Below, one piece after another: positions 1 to 16,399 of a stretch of DNA of 64,000 nucleotides (positions are counted from its first letter, which is position 1; each line of letters opens with the position of its first letter). The notes beneath the pieces were generated by a model. That model was not told the origin of the DNA, did no database searches, and worked only from the letters and a program-made list of their open reading frames with translations. Position numbers and translations under genes: made by a program. The DNA lies in contig NC_050098.1 in the NCBI RefSeq assembly GCF_902167145.1, positions 132,940,207-133,004,206 on the forward strand. The letters run 5' to 3'. The stretch is from Zea mays (Eukaryota; Streptophyta; Magnoliopsida; Poales; Poaceae).

Positions 1-3000
1 AGCTGTCGGAGAATCTCCACTCTGAAGGACGACATCAGCACCACGCCCGGGCCATCGCCGCCAGGGTCTTCTCCAGCAATCCGGCTCGAGCAGACGGCTC
101 GGCCGGCCACCCCGAGGCCTCGGCCAGCGGTTTGTGGCCTCGGCAACTCAATTCCGACGTCGGTCCCGCCAGTGGACGACCCAGCCAGGCTCTGGCCGAC
201 CAAGTCTTCTTTTCGCGCCAACTCTGCCTCTGTTCGAGCTGACACCGCTACCCCCGGCTTCGGCTCATCAAAGAGCGGCCGAGGGGTTCCTTTAACTAAG
301 CAAGAGAAGCCTCGGACAGCAAGGCCGACCGAGCCGAGGGACTCCTACGCCTCTGGGATACGGATACCTCACTCGTCACCTTTGCACGGGGCGACTCACG
401 CTTGGTGAAGCGGTTCAGATAACCAACAGGCGAGTCTTAGTGCTCGAAAATGAGGAAAAAACACGGCTCAGTGCCGAAAATACATACATGTTCAGGCCCC
501 GACAGCCACAATGAACAAAACACCAGCATTCAAGGTGCCATTACAAACGAAACCCCGGTTCCACCTCCGCAGGTACGAACAACCCCACACGATTGGGGGG
601 CCTGCGGAGCAACAGAAGACCGACGAACGGCTCGCCGTCGCCCGCTCCAGCAGCGGCGATGACGACGACTTCTGCTCCGGGGGGCCGAACAGCAGCAGCG
701 ATGACCTCAGGGCAGATGCTGCTACCAGGAGGCCCTCGCCCACGCCCTCACTCGAGAGGCAAGGACGAGCAGAAGGCCGTAGAGTTGGAGGTCAGTCCGT
801 GGGCGGCACCGGCTATCTCGTCGGCGGAGGAACCTCTTCCAGCTGCCGTGGCGGAAGGCGGCGCCGGGAGCGGCTCCAAAGCCGCTCGGGTCAGAGAGCC
901 AGGCACGCGGCAGCTGCCAGTGCCACGAACGGCGAACGCCCTTCCCCCCAATCATTGAGGGAAGGAGTGGGCCGCCGCCCGCGCAGGGACCGACCCCAAC
1001 TTGGCACACTCCCCTCCCCAGCACTGATGATGAAAATCCTTGAAGCTGAGGGAGGGGCAGAGGCCGCAGCCCGGCTTGCTTTTCCCCGCCATCGAACTGG
1101 AGGTCACCGTCTTGGGTGACCGCCGGCGAGGGGGTGCAGCCGGGCTGCATGATGAAAATCCTTGAAGCCGAACGATGGCTGAAAGGTACCAACTTCCACG
1201 AAGTTGCGTTCCTCCAACGACAAGGCGGAAGGATTGCGGGTGTTCCCCATCCAGGGGCTCGGAAGATGGAAAGACACAATGCATAAGGGAGCGCGAAGAC
1301 ATGGTCGCCTTTCAAGGGGGTCACCCTCCTTTTAAAGGCGACTCTCCCTACTTGCGTCCCCAGCCGTCGTGGGCTAAGTCTTCTCCAACATGCCCAAGGT
1401 CCTCCCCCTACGGCGCGGGGGTTGGGTCCCACGCGTCATGCAAACTGGCCCAGGGTAGAAGAAGCCAAACCGCCGCGCGTGGTGGATGCAACCGCCCAGT
1501 GGTTACAAGCATTCCTCCACTTTCGCCCAGACCAGCGGGTGAAAGGGCGGACAGCCGTGCAGGCGGCATGCAACCGCGCCAAGTGGGCGCGCCCCTCCGA
1601 CTTCAAACGCACCCAGCATGGAGGCCCGGGCCCACGCGTCATGCAACCGGCGCGCCGGTTGCTACGTGTGAGCAACTGCACCGCCACTCGCACCACTACC
1701 ACGCCTCCTCGACTGCGGAACCAGTACCGCGACTCAAGGCAACCCTGCGTACGACCCAGCAGTGCCAGCCAGGCGCGACGGTCAATACGGCCAAAAATGG
1801 GCCGGCAGTAATGGCGGTGGCAGGCGGGCAGGAGCAGCGGTCACGTCGTCAGCCAAGCTCACGTCACCTCGTGGGACAGCGAGAGAACCCTCTCTCACGG
1901 CGTGAAGACGACGCGCCCGTGTTCCGTTCCTCGAACGGCTCGCGCACGCGCAACAGCCGCCTCGCGAACCACTCGCCCCGTCGCGTTAACTCCGCGGCGG
2001 GACAGGCGGCGCCTCAGGCAGGAGAAGCAAGCGATGCTTCGCCTTCGCCATAATGACCGCGTCAAAAAAGGTACGCCACGTCATTCGATTTCGTATCCTT
2101 TTCCTTTTCCTCTTTCTCTCTCTTACAACAGAGACCAGGAAAGGGGGATACCCCGAAAAGGATCCTTCTCCGTGAAGGAAACAGGCCCCGAGCCTCCCTA
2201 CTGATCAGAGGTTCAAAGGCTGGCCCCTCGGAGGGGTTTAACAGCCGCCTCAGAGCACTTGGGTTCCACGCCCACTACTAGTCAGAGGTTCGAAGGCCGG
2301 CCCCTCGGAAGGGTTCAACGACCGCCTCAGGCCACTCGGGCTCCGCGCCCACTACTGATCAGGGGTTCGTAGGCTGGCCCTCGAAGGGTTCACAGCCGCC
2401 TCAGACACAGAGCGAGGGATGACCCTGGGTACGTTCGATACATAACCAAGGCTCGGGCTACGCTCCCGAGGTACCCTAGGACATTTCCGAGACCAGCGGG
2501 AATGATCTTGTAACGGAATCCCATAAGAGGGAGGCATCGAGCCCTCGGACCCCGTCGAAAGGGGACCGGGTCCGGCAGATCACCCGCAGGTACTTTTGGA
2601 GCGCGCCTCTGGGCCTCTAGCCGACCCCTAACAAATGGGGCACGGGCGTCCACTCGGATTACCCGTCAGTAGCTCACCGGAGACACCATTTTCGGCGCCC
2701 TCCAAGGGCAACATGGTGCTTTCCCCCCTTCTCCTTGCGGAAAGGCGACGCAGGGGAGTATGTAAAAAAGTCGAGTCTGTCCTTGACCGTCCTCTCGCCC
2801 TGTGCAGAGGCTGGGGGGCTGCTCTCGCAAACCCGACTCCGGCCAAACCGTTGACAGCGTCAAAATACCAGCCCGAGAACTTGGGACCCGACCGTGCACC
2901 CGGGCTACGGCCAGCTCGCATGAGGGAACGACCAGACCAGCCGAAGCATTGTGCGAGGCATTAAGACCTCGGAGGAGTCAAACCACTCCTCCGAGGCCTC

Positions 3001-3122
3001 GGGGGCTACACCCGGCGGGTGCGCTCGCGCGCACCCACTCGAACAAAACGCAACCGAGAAAGGCTGGTCCCCTTGCAAAAAAGTGCGACAAAAGCCTCTA
3101 ATTGAGTATTAACACTCCCTTC
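1..3122 (+). other. Non-coding 3' internal region of the gypsy element
   Basis: This is GC-rich sequence with several overlapping open frames on both strands. None shows a protease, RT, RNase H, integrase or chromodomain motif, and their composition (runs of Pro, Arg, Ser, Gly) is what chance frames in GC-rich DNA give. The segment is bounded on the right by the PPT. A short block at 2994-3008 nearly repeats the PPT seen at 3123-3138. I infer untranslated retrotransposon sequence. Confidence 0.6.
2201..2405 (+). repeat. 77-bp tandem repeat, about 2.7 units
   Basis: Units start at 2201, 2278 and 2355, each with a CTGATCAG- or CTAGTCAG-type start followed by GGTTC, then a CCCCTCGGA/G core and CGCCTCAG. 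The spacing is 77 bp twice and the third unit is partial. It lies in the non-coding internal region of the gypsy element. Confidence 0.8.
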
Positions 3123-3138
3123 GAGGCTCGGGGGCTAC
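3123..3138 (+). promoter_or_regulatory. Polypurine tract next to the 3' LTR
   Basis: A GAGGCTCGGGGGCTAC stretch ends immediately before the LTR TG. This is where plus-strand DNA synthesis is primed in LTR retrotransposons. It is pyrimidine-interrupted but its position is diagnostic. Confidence 0.7.
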
Positions 3139-3638
3139 TGTCGGGGACCATAATTAGGGGTACCCTCAAGACTCCTAAATCTCAACTGGTAACCCCCATC
3201 AGCACAAAGCTGCAAAGGCCTGATGGGTGCGATTAAGTCAAGGATCGGTCCATTCGAGGGACGCGATCACGCCTTGCCCGAGCCCAGCCTCGGGCAAGGG
3301 CAGCCGACCCCGGAGGATCTACGTCTCGCCCGAGGCCCCCCTCCATCAACGGACACACCTTCGGCTCGCCCGAGGCCCAGTCTTCGCCAAGAAGCAACCT
3401 TGACCAAATCGCCACGCCAACCGACCAAATCGCAGAGGCATTTAATGCAAAGGTGGCCTGACACCTTTATCCTGACGCACGCCCTCCAGTCGACAGAGCC
3501 GAAGTGACCGTAGTCACTTCGCCGCTCCACTGACCGGTCTGACAAGAGGACAGCGCCGCCTGCGCCGCTCCGACTGTTGTGCCACTCGATAGAGTGAGGC
3601 TGACAGCAGCCACGTCCGGCCTCAGGCGCCATAGGAAA

Positions 3639-4010
3639 CTCCGCTTTGCCCGACCCTAGGGCTCGGACTCGGGCTCAGCCCCGGAAGACGATGAACTCCG
3701 CTCCGCCCGACCCTAGGGCTCGGACTCGGGCTCAGCCCCGGAAGACGACGAACTCCGCTCCGCCCGACCCCAGGGCTCGGATTCGGGCTCAGCCCCGAAA
3801 GACGACGAACTCCGCTGCGCCCGACCCCAGGGCTCGGACTCAGGCTCAGCCCCGGAAGACGACGAACTCCGCTCCGCCCGACCCCAGGGCTCGGACTCGG
3901 GCTCAGCCCCGGAAGACGACGACTCCGCTCCGCCCGACCCCAAGGCTCGGACTCGGGCTTAGCCCCGAAGGACGACAAACTCCGCTTCGCCCGACCCCAG
4001 GGCTCGGACT
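3639..4010 (+). repeat. 57-bp GC-rich minisatellite inside the LTR
   Basis: About 6.5 tandem copies of a 57-bp unit each contain CTCCGC, CCCGACCC, GGGCTCGGACTC and CAGCCCCGGAAGACGACGAA. Unit starts at 3639 and 3696 set the period; the array degenerates after about 4010. The 57-bp period is a multiple of three, so frames stay open through it on both strands, giving artefactual repetitive ORFs. Confidence 0.9.
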
Positions 4011-4510
4011 CAGCCCTGGCATCAGCCGACGGTCTACGCCTCGTCCGACCCGGGGGCTCGGACTCGACCTCGACCTTGGAAGACAGACTCGACCTCGACC
4101 TCGGAGGAGCCTCCACCTCGCCCAAACTAGGGCACGGACCGACCACGTCAACAGGAGGCGCCATCATTACCCTGCCCCAAGCTAACTCAGGCTACGGGGA
4201 ACAAGACCGGCGTCCCATCTGGCTCGCTCCACCAGACAAGTAATGATGGCGCCCCACACGCTCTATGACGACGGCGGCTCTCAGCCCCCTTACAGAAGCA
4301 GGAGGACGTCAGCAAGGACCCGACAGCCCCGACAGCTGTCCTTTCGCCAGGCTCCAGCGCTCCTCCGACGGCCACGACACCACACGAACCGGGTGCCAAA
4401 ACCTCTCTGGCTGCCACGATGGCATGTACTTAGGGCGTTAGCTCTCCTCCGCTAGACACGTTAGCACACTGCTACACCCCCCATTGTACACCTGGATCCT
4501 TTCCTTGGGC

Positions 4511-4520
4511 CTATAAAAGG
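4511..4520 (+). promoter_or_regulatory. TATA box of the gypsy LTR
   Basis: CTATAAAAGG lies about 300 bp before the LTR end, a typical distance for U3/R start sites in plant LTRs. Transcription probably starts about 30 bp downstream. Confidence 0.65.
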
Positions 4521-5467
4521 AAGGACCAGGGCCCTCTTACGAGGGTTGGCCGCGCGGAGAAGGACGGGACGGCGCTCGCGTGAGGCCGCTCGCTCCCCCC
4601 CGCGTGGACGCTTGTAACCCCCTACTGCAAGCGCACCCGACCTGGGCGCGAGACAAACACGAAGGCCGCGGGATTCCACCTCTCACGCCCGTCTCCCTCC
4701 GGCTGCCTCCCCCCTTCGCGCTCTGTCTCGTGCCGACCCATCTGGGCTGGGGCACGCGGCGATAATTTACTCGTCGGTCCAGGGACCCCCCAGGTTCGAA
4801 ACGCCGACAAGATTGTAACCTTAACTTAAGCAAACAATACAGTTTCTGAAATCTGTACAGAATTTGGACAAATTCAGTTACTGAATTTGTAAAAAACATA
4901 ACTCCTAAACGATCAGACTTATGTCTGTCAAATTTTAACACAAGTAAGATATAAAAGTTATCTACAACTCTTCTATATGACTTTTCTACAGAAAACATGA
5001 TTTAGTTCATCAAACATACAGCACGATGAAATCACTACGTGTAGTCCAAAACAGCAACTAATAAATTTCAGCTCCTATTTACTTCAAGAATTGATGCGTT
5101 CTAGAGACTTGAATTATTCTAACAGTTTACCATTTGTTAGAGTTAAATTAATCAAATGAGGGCTAATGAGTCAATTTAAAATTTTATTTAGGTCATTTCG
5201 TGCACTAAAATTACCACATACATTTAACAAACGTATTCACCACATAAATAACATCATCACACATGACCTCGACTTTAACCGCAGAGGAAGCGATGACTAC
5301 TTCGGCATATCACCACCTCTCTACCGCTCAAATCAATATTAACTACATCTATCGAACCTCATATCACGCAATTCTTATAATTTACTATCTCAAATACAAC
5401 CATAGCACAACATGCACTTGAGACTCTTTGTTCAAGTCAACGTAATCACGACCACCATACACATGCG

Positions 5468-5945
5468 TGTTGGGGCGAAGGCGAAGAGACCGCCCTTCGC
5501 TCGACGCCTTCATCGTCCTCGCTGCACCAACGGAGACAAGACGACTGACAGACTTACCCTTCGTCCCACACGTCGCCGGACGAAGGCCTGTGACGAGGTC
5601 GTCTCATCTCGTGACCTCGTCCAACATGGAGGCCCACGTGTGATCCGGCCCATTGTAACAGGCCCTGTGTGGCCACTGCGCATTACAGGCCTAATTTGTA
5701 AAGGTCTCCCTGTAATTACGGTCTGTAACCCCGCTTTATGGGAATATTCCGGGGATAACCTAAGTGCCTGAGGGCACATGCGTCCTTAACACTGGACGCT
5801 GGGCACTCAGATACCTATAAATACCCCCGCACAGTGCCCTTGAGAGGCTAGATTAACAGAGCTATTGCCATCTCGAGCAAAAACCCTGTTTACATTGCTT
5901 CACTCCCTCGTTGGATCAACTTGCACCGGAGAGCAAGTTCCAACA
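5468..5945 (+). mobile_element. 478-bp solo LTR, TSD ATGCG
   Basis: The insert starts TGTTGGGGCGAAGG and ends AAGTTCCAACA. It is flanked by ATGCG on both sides (5463-5467 and 5946-5950). The sister LTR near 13340-13355 has the empty site, reading straight through CATGCGTACC. A TATA box (5815-5824) gives the plus orientation. No PBS, PPT or internal region remains, so it is most simply a solo LTR left by LTR-LTR recombination; the gypsy family is not identified. Confidence 0.9.
5815..5824 (+). promoter_or_regulatory. TATA box of the 478-bp solo LTR
   Basis: CTATAAATAC lies about 120 bp before the 3' end of the solo LTR, consistent with the R start of a short LTR. Confidence 0.6.
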
Positions 5946-7067
5946 ATGCGTACCACTTTTCCCTCCACGTACCTTTAATCTACGTCAAAAACATACTCGT
6001 GCACATACCTACTTACAAACCTATGCACAACGACAAAACCGACGACCATCTCACTACAACATCTAACAAGAGCTGTGAATAAATTCAAAGGAGCATCTAA
6101 CCACTTCACCACACCCATTCATCTCCCATATGCCCGCTAATTCATTTCTTGCGACATACTCACTCACAATCGGTTCTTACTACACAAAACATACATATTT
6201 CTTATTCATGCATAGAACATAACAAGTCTTGAGATAAAATGTCATTATAAACACATTGCACATAATTGCATTACAAACCTACTTGTCCACTCGAAAACAT
6301 CTATCCGAAGCAATGAACACAAACGTACACTAAGTGCGATGTGAAATTCAATGCACACATAAGGTGTATTGACTCAACTTATAAATATAGAGGAAGTGAT
6401 GACTACCTTGACATGTCACCACCTCTCTATATAAGTCAAAACAATTTCTACTATCGACTAAGAGTCCTAAGTATTAAACACATTATTACTTTCCACGCAC
6501 AATAAACCTCAACTTAACACCAGTGACACCGATGGATTTTTACTAAACCCATCATGCGCATAACCCCGTCTCGCATACAACCATATTGTGGCATGCACTC
6601 GAGACACTACCGATTAACTTAACGCAATTTTTACTACAATGCACTTCGGTATACATGTTCGACATCACAGTGCTTCAACAAACCCCACACTTCCAATCTA
6701 CTTGTCACATCCAACCACACCACGTACCCACTGCATTCTCATGACCAATTTTAGCACAATTATTTATGACAACGTTTATCGACTAGACGGGTGAAACACC
6801 AAACTGATCCTTTGCACATCTCATCTTCAAATACAAATAACATGTCACATAATTTATATTTTTAACCCACTCTAACCTACACCAACGATGAATACATAAA
6901 ATATAATTATCTTAGACTAGCTCATTAGCCGACTGCGGAAACCACCAAGCATGCTTTACGCTTTATTAAATTTACCACATCTAACACACTGCTTTACGAC
7001 GGAGTATTTTAACAAACAATTAATACATCCACGACCAATCCCTACGATGTATAAAAGAACTATCGCA

Positions 7068-7175
<108 letters not shown>

Positions 7176-7204
7176 ATCCAACAACAAAATAACACATCGG
7201 CTCA

Positions 7205-8390
7205 CCACATCAAACCTCAGTCATGGTTGTTGCACACGTGGCGCGGAGACGAACGCGTCGTCGCGCACAGGATACCGAAACGAAGTGAAGGACGTGGCTC
7301 GCTGCTGCGATCCGTCGAGCACGCAAAGCGCGAGGCGAAACACCATGCTGCCACTGGGCGTTGCTGGGTGAGGCTTGCTGCAGGAATTTGGACGGCGCTT
7401 AGGCAGGGACAATGATGGCACTGTGGAGTGGAGGGCAAAGCGGGCGAGGGCTGCTGCGAGGGTGCTGGTCATGGGGGGGAGCAGCAACGAAGTTTGACGA
7501 CGACATAAGGCGAAGAACGGTGCTGCTGTGGGGAATCGACGACGCATGGTTTGTTGTGCATTTCGTCGAGCACATAGCAAACATCAACGGCGCACTGCGC
7601 AGCAGCACGCAAGCAGGGGGAATGGAGCTCGGGTGCCGAGCGTCCACCATGGCAGGGACACTGAGCTCGGCTCGGTGAAGAGGAGCAGGGCCGGCAGAGG
7701 GAAACCACCAAGAAAAAATTCTGCGCCACTCCTGCTGCGTCCAAGCCAGAGAAAAAAAAGGTTGTGCCCCGAGCTCCCTGGTGGCCTAGCTTGTGCACGA
7801 CCGGGAGGAGGGGTCGGCTGGAGATATGGCGGCCAGGGGGGCTCGCGGCCATGTAAGTCGCAGCGGCAGAGAGGAGCTCGCTCGCGCCTAGGGAGAAGTG
7901 GACGACCGCTGGCCTGGGGGAGAGGCGCCATGGGAGGGGCGTGCAGAGCTGTTGCTCGGCCATGGGTGAGAGGGGAGCTCACAGGGGGTCGCTTGCAGGG
8001 GAATGGAGGCTGGGGAGGAAGAGCTACTGCTCCCCTGTGGCAAGGGACACAGGAAGAAGGCCGACGTCGAGCTCCTGGACATGGGGGTCGCTGGAGCATC
8101 GGCTTCATTCCCTGAGCAGGGCGTCGGCCATTGGGGCTGCTGGGAATGGGGGTCGCTGGCTGCTGTTGGCCGGAGAGCAGGAGGAGGACGGACCGAGCGA
8201 GGGAGGAAGGGACTGCTGCTCGCCAGGAGGAGGAGGAGCAGAGGTCCGGCCGTGGGGAGAGGAGCCTAGCTCCATGCTTGCTGCCGTGAAGCAGGGAGGA
8301 AGAAGGTGCGTGGGAAAAAGCCAGGCGGCTGGTGGAAGAGAAGTGGCGGCTAGGGGGGATGGACAATTTCCAATTTGCAAGGGAGAGGGC
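7205..8390 (-). other. GC-rich transcribed leader of the LTR (R/U5)
   Basis: This GC-rich block lies immediately downstream, on the minus strand, of the LTR TATA box, in an otherwise AT-rich LTR. Long proline- and serine-rich frames run through it on the minus strand (for example 7584-8366), but they are not conserved as frames with the sister copy and look like products of base composition. Related GC-rich blocks follow the TATA box in the solo LTR at 17737-23878 (22260-23120) and the one at 28411 (29280-29860). I call it untranslated leader. Confidence 0.5.
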
Positions 8391-8392
8391 TC

Positions 8393-8402
8393 CTATTTAT
8401 AG
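8393..8402 (-). promoter_or_regulatory. TATA box of the LARD-like 3' LTR
   Basis: The minus strand reads CTATAAATAG, about 800 bp inside the LTR start. The same box is at 23133-23142 in the related solo LTR. It is absent from the 5' LTR of this element because of a 752-bp deletion. Confidence 0.65.
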
Positions 8403-9203
8403 GCATGTGCTAGGGTTAGGGTTTCTTAGTGGGCCAAATGGGCTGGGTTGGGCTGGCCCAAACACTAAACCGGGCCGCGATAATTTATTTCCATTTTATT
8501 TTATGGCGTTTTGATTAAACATGGATTATCATATCGCTAATTATTTCCCGGAATACAAATGCTCCTGCGGAAATCGTCTCTACGGAGAACAGAGCAAAAT
8601 AGAGTTCGGACGAACGGAAGGTTGAGCGATTAATTCGGCCGAGAGTCTGCTCTGACTTCACTCAGCAAAAACTTCCCTACACATGATTCGAAAATAAATC
8701 ATCTCGGGATGTGATCGGCTTTGGATTTTTTTAGTCGGAGAAGGCGAATCGTGACATTTGAAAAAATACTGCTGGAGTGGGTTTTGAATTCAGTTGGGAC
8801 ATAGAGATATTTGGCTGAGTCGAGTAAGAATTAATTAGAGGACAACATACCGAGTATTTCGTGTGAGAGTATGGGCCCGGATAAAATAGTCGGACATCGA
8901 TCGAAGTCCGAGGAATCGGATTTAGACACAGCTCGACTAGCAACTGTCGAGCGTTTGATTAAATGAACTTTAGACAAGATTTAGAATGATTAACGAGTCT
9001 GCATTCGTGCCGAGAATAAAAGTTTTAACATGCTCCAAAATTGGTTGTTTCTCGCGATCGAATAACTCGAATTCGGTGAAATGTGGATGAAAAATCTGGA
9101 TAATCAGAGACATACGTGAGCGAGAATTAGAAATTTTCACTGAGCATCCGAGATTAGGATAAATCTCTCGACGTTACACAAAACTGACACCTGGGGTGTC
9201 ATA

Positions 9204-9217
9204 GCCTTCCCCCTTAA
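9204..9217 (-). promoter_or_regulatory. Polypurine tract of the LARD-like element
   Basis: The minus strand reads TTAAGGGGGAAGGC and abuts the 3' LTR start at 9203. It marks this LTR as the 3' copy and the element as minus-strand. Confidence 0.75.
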
Positions 9218-10860
9218 AAGAATCTCGTCCCGAGATTCGAATGTGTAGCTTTAAGGGTGGAGAAGCATGTAACTCCCAGGCTGGAGATAGATGCAATTTC
9301 AGGAGATGGGATCTAACAAGATACTGAAGATAGATTTGGGTAGGATATCACGGCATGTTGAGACAAAATGCAGCGATCACTCTGACAGAATGTTCACAAA
9401 AGGTAGCACATCGGTATTGTCTCGCAATGGATCACGACTATTAACCGTGATACCAGCGCGTGCCGAGCAGCTCAACCATGTGTGTGCGCCCACAGGAGGC
9501 TCTCGGTTTCATCGCGGCACCATCAGTCGTTCAGTCATAATACCATTACCAAACGCAACCAATGAGAAATCCACATAGCACAGATAGATGGAGCCTATGA
9601 GAATACGGCTCAGAAAATGTGACCAAAGTTGAAACATAGAATTGTTGGCAAAAAGAGCAATACATGAGAATTTTCTTCAACTCAGAGAACTATTTTATGA
9701 TCCTCACGGGATTATCTGCCAAAGATTGATACGATATTTGATATGAGGAGGAACCAACCACGAGATCGAGATTGATAGGCTTTTAGAGACATGAGAGATC
9801 CAAAGATAACAGCAACATCCATTAATTCACATGGATATGCCGTTGAGAGATAAGTTGATAAAATGACGTCATGATCCTTAGAGAAGGGGGTATGAGAATG
9901 ATCAGAAATGAGAGATTTAGGCAAGATCAACATCCGATACTTGAGAACGGGTTATAGCGGTTAACCAGATAAAGGGGCAGAATCATTAAGGGATCTAGAG
10001 ATTCGGGTGATAAAGCCACAACATGATTCACAAGGAAAGAGATCACCAGATCCATGCGAAAGGAGAGGTAGGCAACAAGATCAGCTGGATGATCAACAGG
10101 AATGCTATGAAGTTTTAGGGGCAAGGATTTATGGAAATAAACATGGCCTTGATAGGGTTTGCACAACTAGACACCAACAAAAAAAATTGACACTACAAGT
10201 GCACAAGGAAGCTTTAGTCGATTTAGGGGTCAAGCTATGGGAATCTACAAGTTGTGTAGGTGTAAATTCAAGTGTAAAACACACAAGGGCCAGAAACACC
10301 AAAACAAGCACATGATAATTTTTTTTAGGTTTTACTAGTGAACCACTAGGTTGTTTGGAGAAGGGGGCCTTTTTATGGGCAAAACAGGCAACAATTTTTT
10401 ATTGGCAAAGAGGATTGAACAATTACAATACCACCTAGCTAGCAAGACAAGAGAACCACATAGCATGAACTAACAAGACTTACCAATCTGACACGAGGTA
10501 AGGCATTTCTAACATAGCAGTACATCACATTATTCACAAGTTTTTATTATTGGAATAAAGGTGAGAGAAGCATGTTGGTGCATAAGAGACAATTATAATG
10601 CGACAATCGTGATGCATGCTCATTCTAGTCGTCTTCTCAGACCTAACTAATTTTCGGGTGCTTCTACAACACCCTTATTAATAGTAGTAGTAGCCTTTAT
10701 GGCCTATATAAATAGCCACCTAGCTACCCATCTATTTCCTAAGGCTTCACGTCCTAGGTCTAACTTATCGTTGTGATGATCTATCCAACATTGGTTTCTA
10801 AGCAAGTTTTACTTTTAAAAAGTTCGTATTCATGACTTATTGACTTCTCTGTAATGGTAT
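9218..10860 (-). other. Non-coding interior of the LARD-like element
   Basis: About 1.6 kb between PPT and PBS. The frames are short (up to about 100 codons) and I recognise no gag zinc knuckle, protease DSGA, RT FVDD or integrase motif. An (A/T)-rich stretch around 10320-10440 has poly-T runs. Either the coding region was deleted or the family has none; the very short interior with intact PBS and PPT favours a non-autonomous derivative. Confidence 0.6.
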
Positions 10861-10874
10861 TCGCTCCGATACCA
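10861..10874 (-). promoter_or_regulatory. Primer-binding site (Met-tRNA type)
   Basis: The minus strand reads TGGTATCGGAGCGA, two bases after the LTR end CCGCCACA. It resembles the initiator-Met tRNA PBS (TGGTATCAGAGC) with one change. The Tekay-like element at 55437 has the same arrangement. Confidence 0.8.
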
Positions 10875-10876
10875 GC

Positions 10877-15842
<4,966 letters not shown>

Positions 15843-16291
15843 ACATCCATGGTCATTTGCCAACATAACAAATTAATATCAAATAATCACGATTTTTTTG
15901 CATAAAATATTGGTAAAAAGTAGAAGTCACAAGTCAAGTGAATATTTAGAGGATTCAAACCCAACCTTCCATGTAATACTCTAGGTTGGAAAAAATCGAG
16001 AGGTAGACCACCTTATGACACATATATAAAACCAATTTCTTTGGTGAAAATCCAATGGACCACACAAATGCTTTTCTGCAAGAAATAGTCCAAATTTGTG
16101 TTTTATGTATAGGAGTGGAACGACAAAATATGTAGAAATTTGTATGTGCTCTTGACATTTAAACTAGAGGAAACTCATGTTGCCATCCTCCTCTCCCTAT
16201 CCATTTCTGGCACCTTACTAAATTGTTTTCAACTAACACCAAAACAATAAGTGCCAACTAACCTTGTGCTAGTAAATTGTCATGGCAAATC
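15843..16291. other. Unassigned AT-rich flank
   Basis: Between the LARD-like 5' LTR and the copia LTR. It is AT-rich with no convincing frame or terminal repeat. It should hold the ancient insertion site of the copia element. I see nothing else in it. Confidence 0.5.
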
Positions 16292-16377
16292 TGTTAGAAC
16301 CAGACATTGCCTTGTCTTTATTGCAATCACAAACGATGAACGACGAACACCACGACGAGCACGGATAGAAAGAAGAA

Positions 16378-16399
16378 ACACACACACACACACACACAC
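16378..16399. repeat. (AC)11 microsatellite
   Basis: A 22-bp AC dinucleotide run inside the left part of the copia LTR. Confidence 0.95.

Larger units (their letters stand above)
1..4809 (+). mobile_element. 3' part of a Ty3/gypsy element (Tat-type, Flip/Xilon-like)
   Basis: The window opens inside this element. Its 3' LTR (3139-4809) follows a G-rich polypurine tract directly, so the element reads on the plus strand. About 3.1 kb of GC-rich internal DNA lies upstream, and I recognise no gag or pol motif there; in Tat-type gypsy elements the stretch between integrase and 3' LTR is often long and non-coding. The LTR starts TGTCGGGGACC and ends CCGACA. The 5' LTR and the left target-site copy are outside the window, so the TSD cannot be tested. 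To the right lies the truncated LTR of the minus-strand element that this one interrupted. The family name is from memory of maize repeats and is uncertain. Confidence 0.8.
3139..4809 (+). repeat. 3' LTR of the gypsy element (1671 bp)
   Basis: The repeat starts TGTCGGGGACCATAATTAGG and ends CGCCGACA, giving the short inverted termini TGTCGG / CCGACA. It contains a 57-bp minisatellite (3639-4010) and a TATA box (4511). The bases after it (AGATT) belong to the interrupted host LTR. The 5' LTR is not in the window. Confidence 0.85.

Noticed and set aside
511..1432. Overlapping 200-codon frames near the window start
   Set aside because: GC-rich retrotransposon 3' region; frames open on both strands and no recognisable domain.
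3639..4010. CRISPR-like regular array
   Set aside because: The units are contiguous tandem copies without unique spacers, in a plant LTR.
3622..4185. Repetitive frames of about 180 codons on both strands in the gypsy LTR
   Set aside because: The 57-bp minisatellite period is divisible by three, so open frames arise automatically.
7584..8366. A 260-codon minus-strand proline/serine-rich frame in the LTR leader
   Set aside because: It overlaps other long frames on both strands in GC-rich DNA, has no domain, and the sister copies do not keep it as one frame.
10861..10876. Possible tRNA gene signal
   Set aside because: Only an 11-14 base PBS complementary to a tRNA 3' end is present; no cloverleaf. 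The same holds at 41845, 43751 and 55437.
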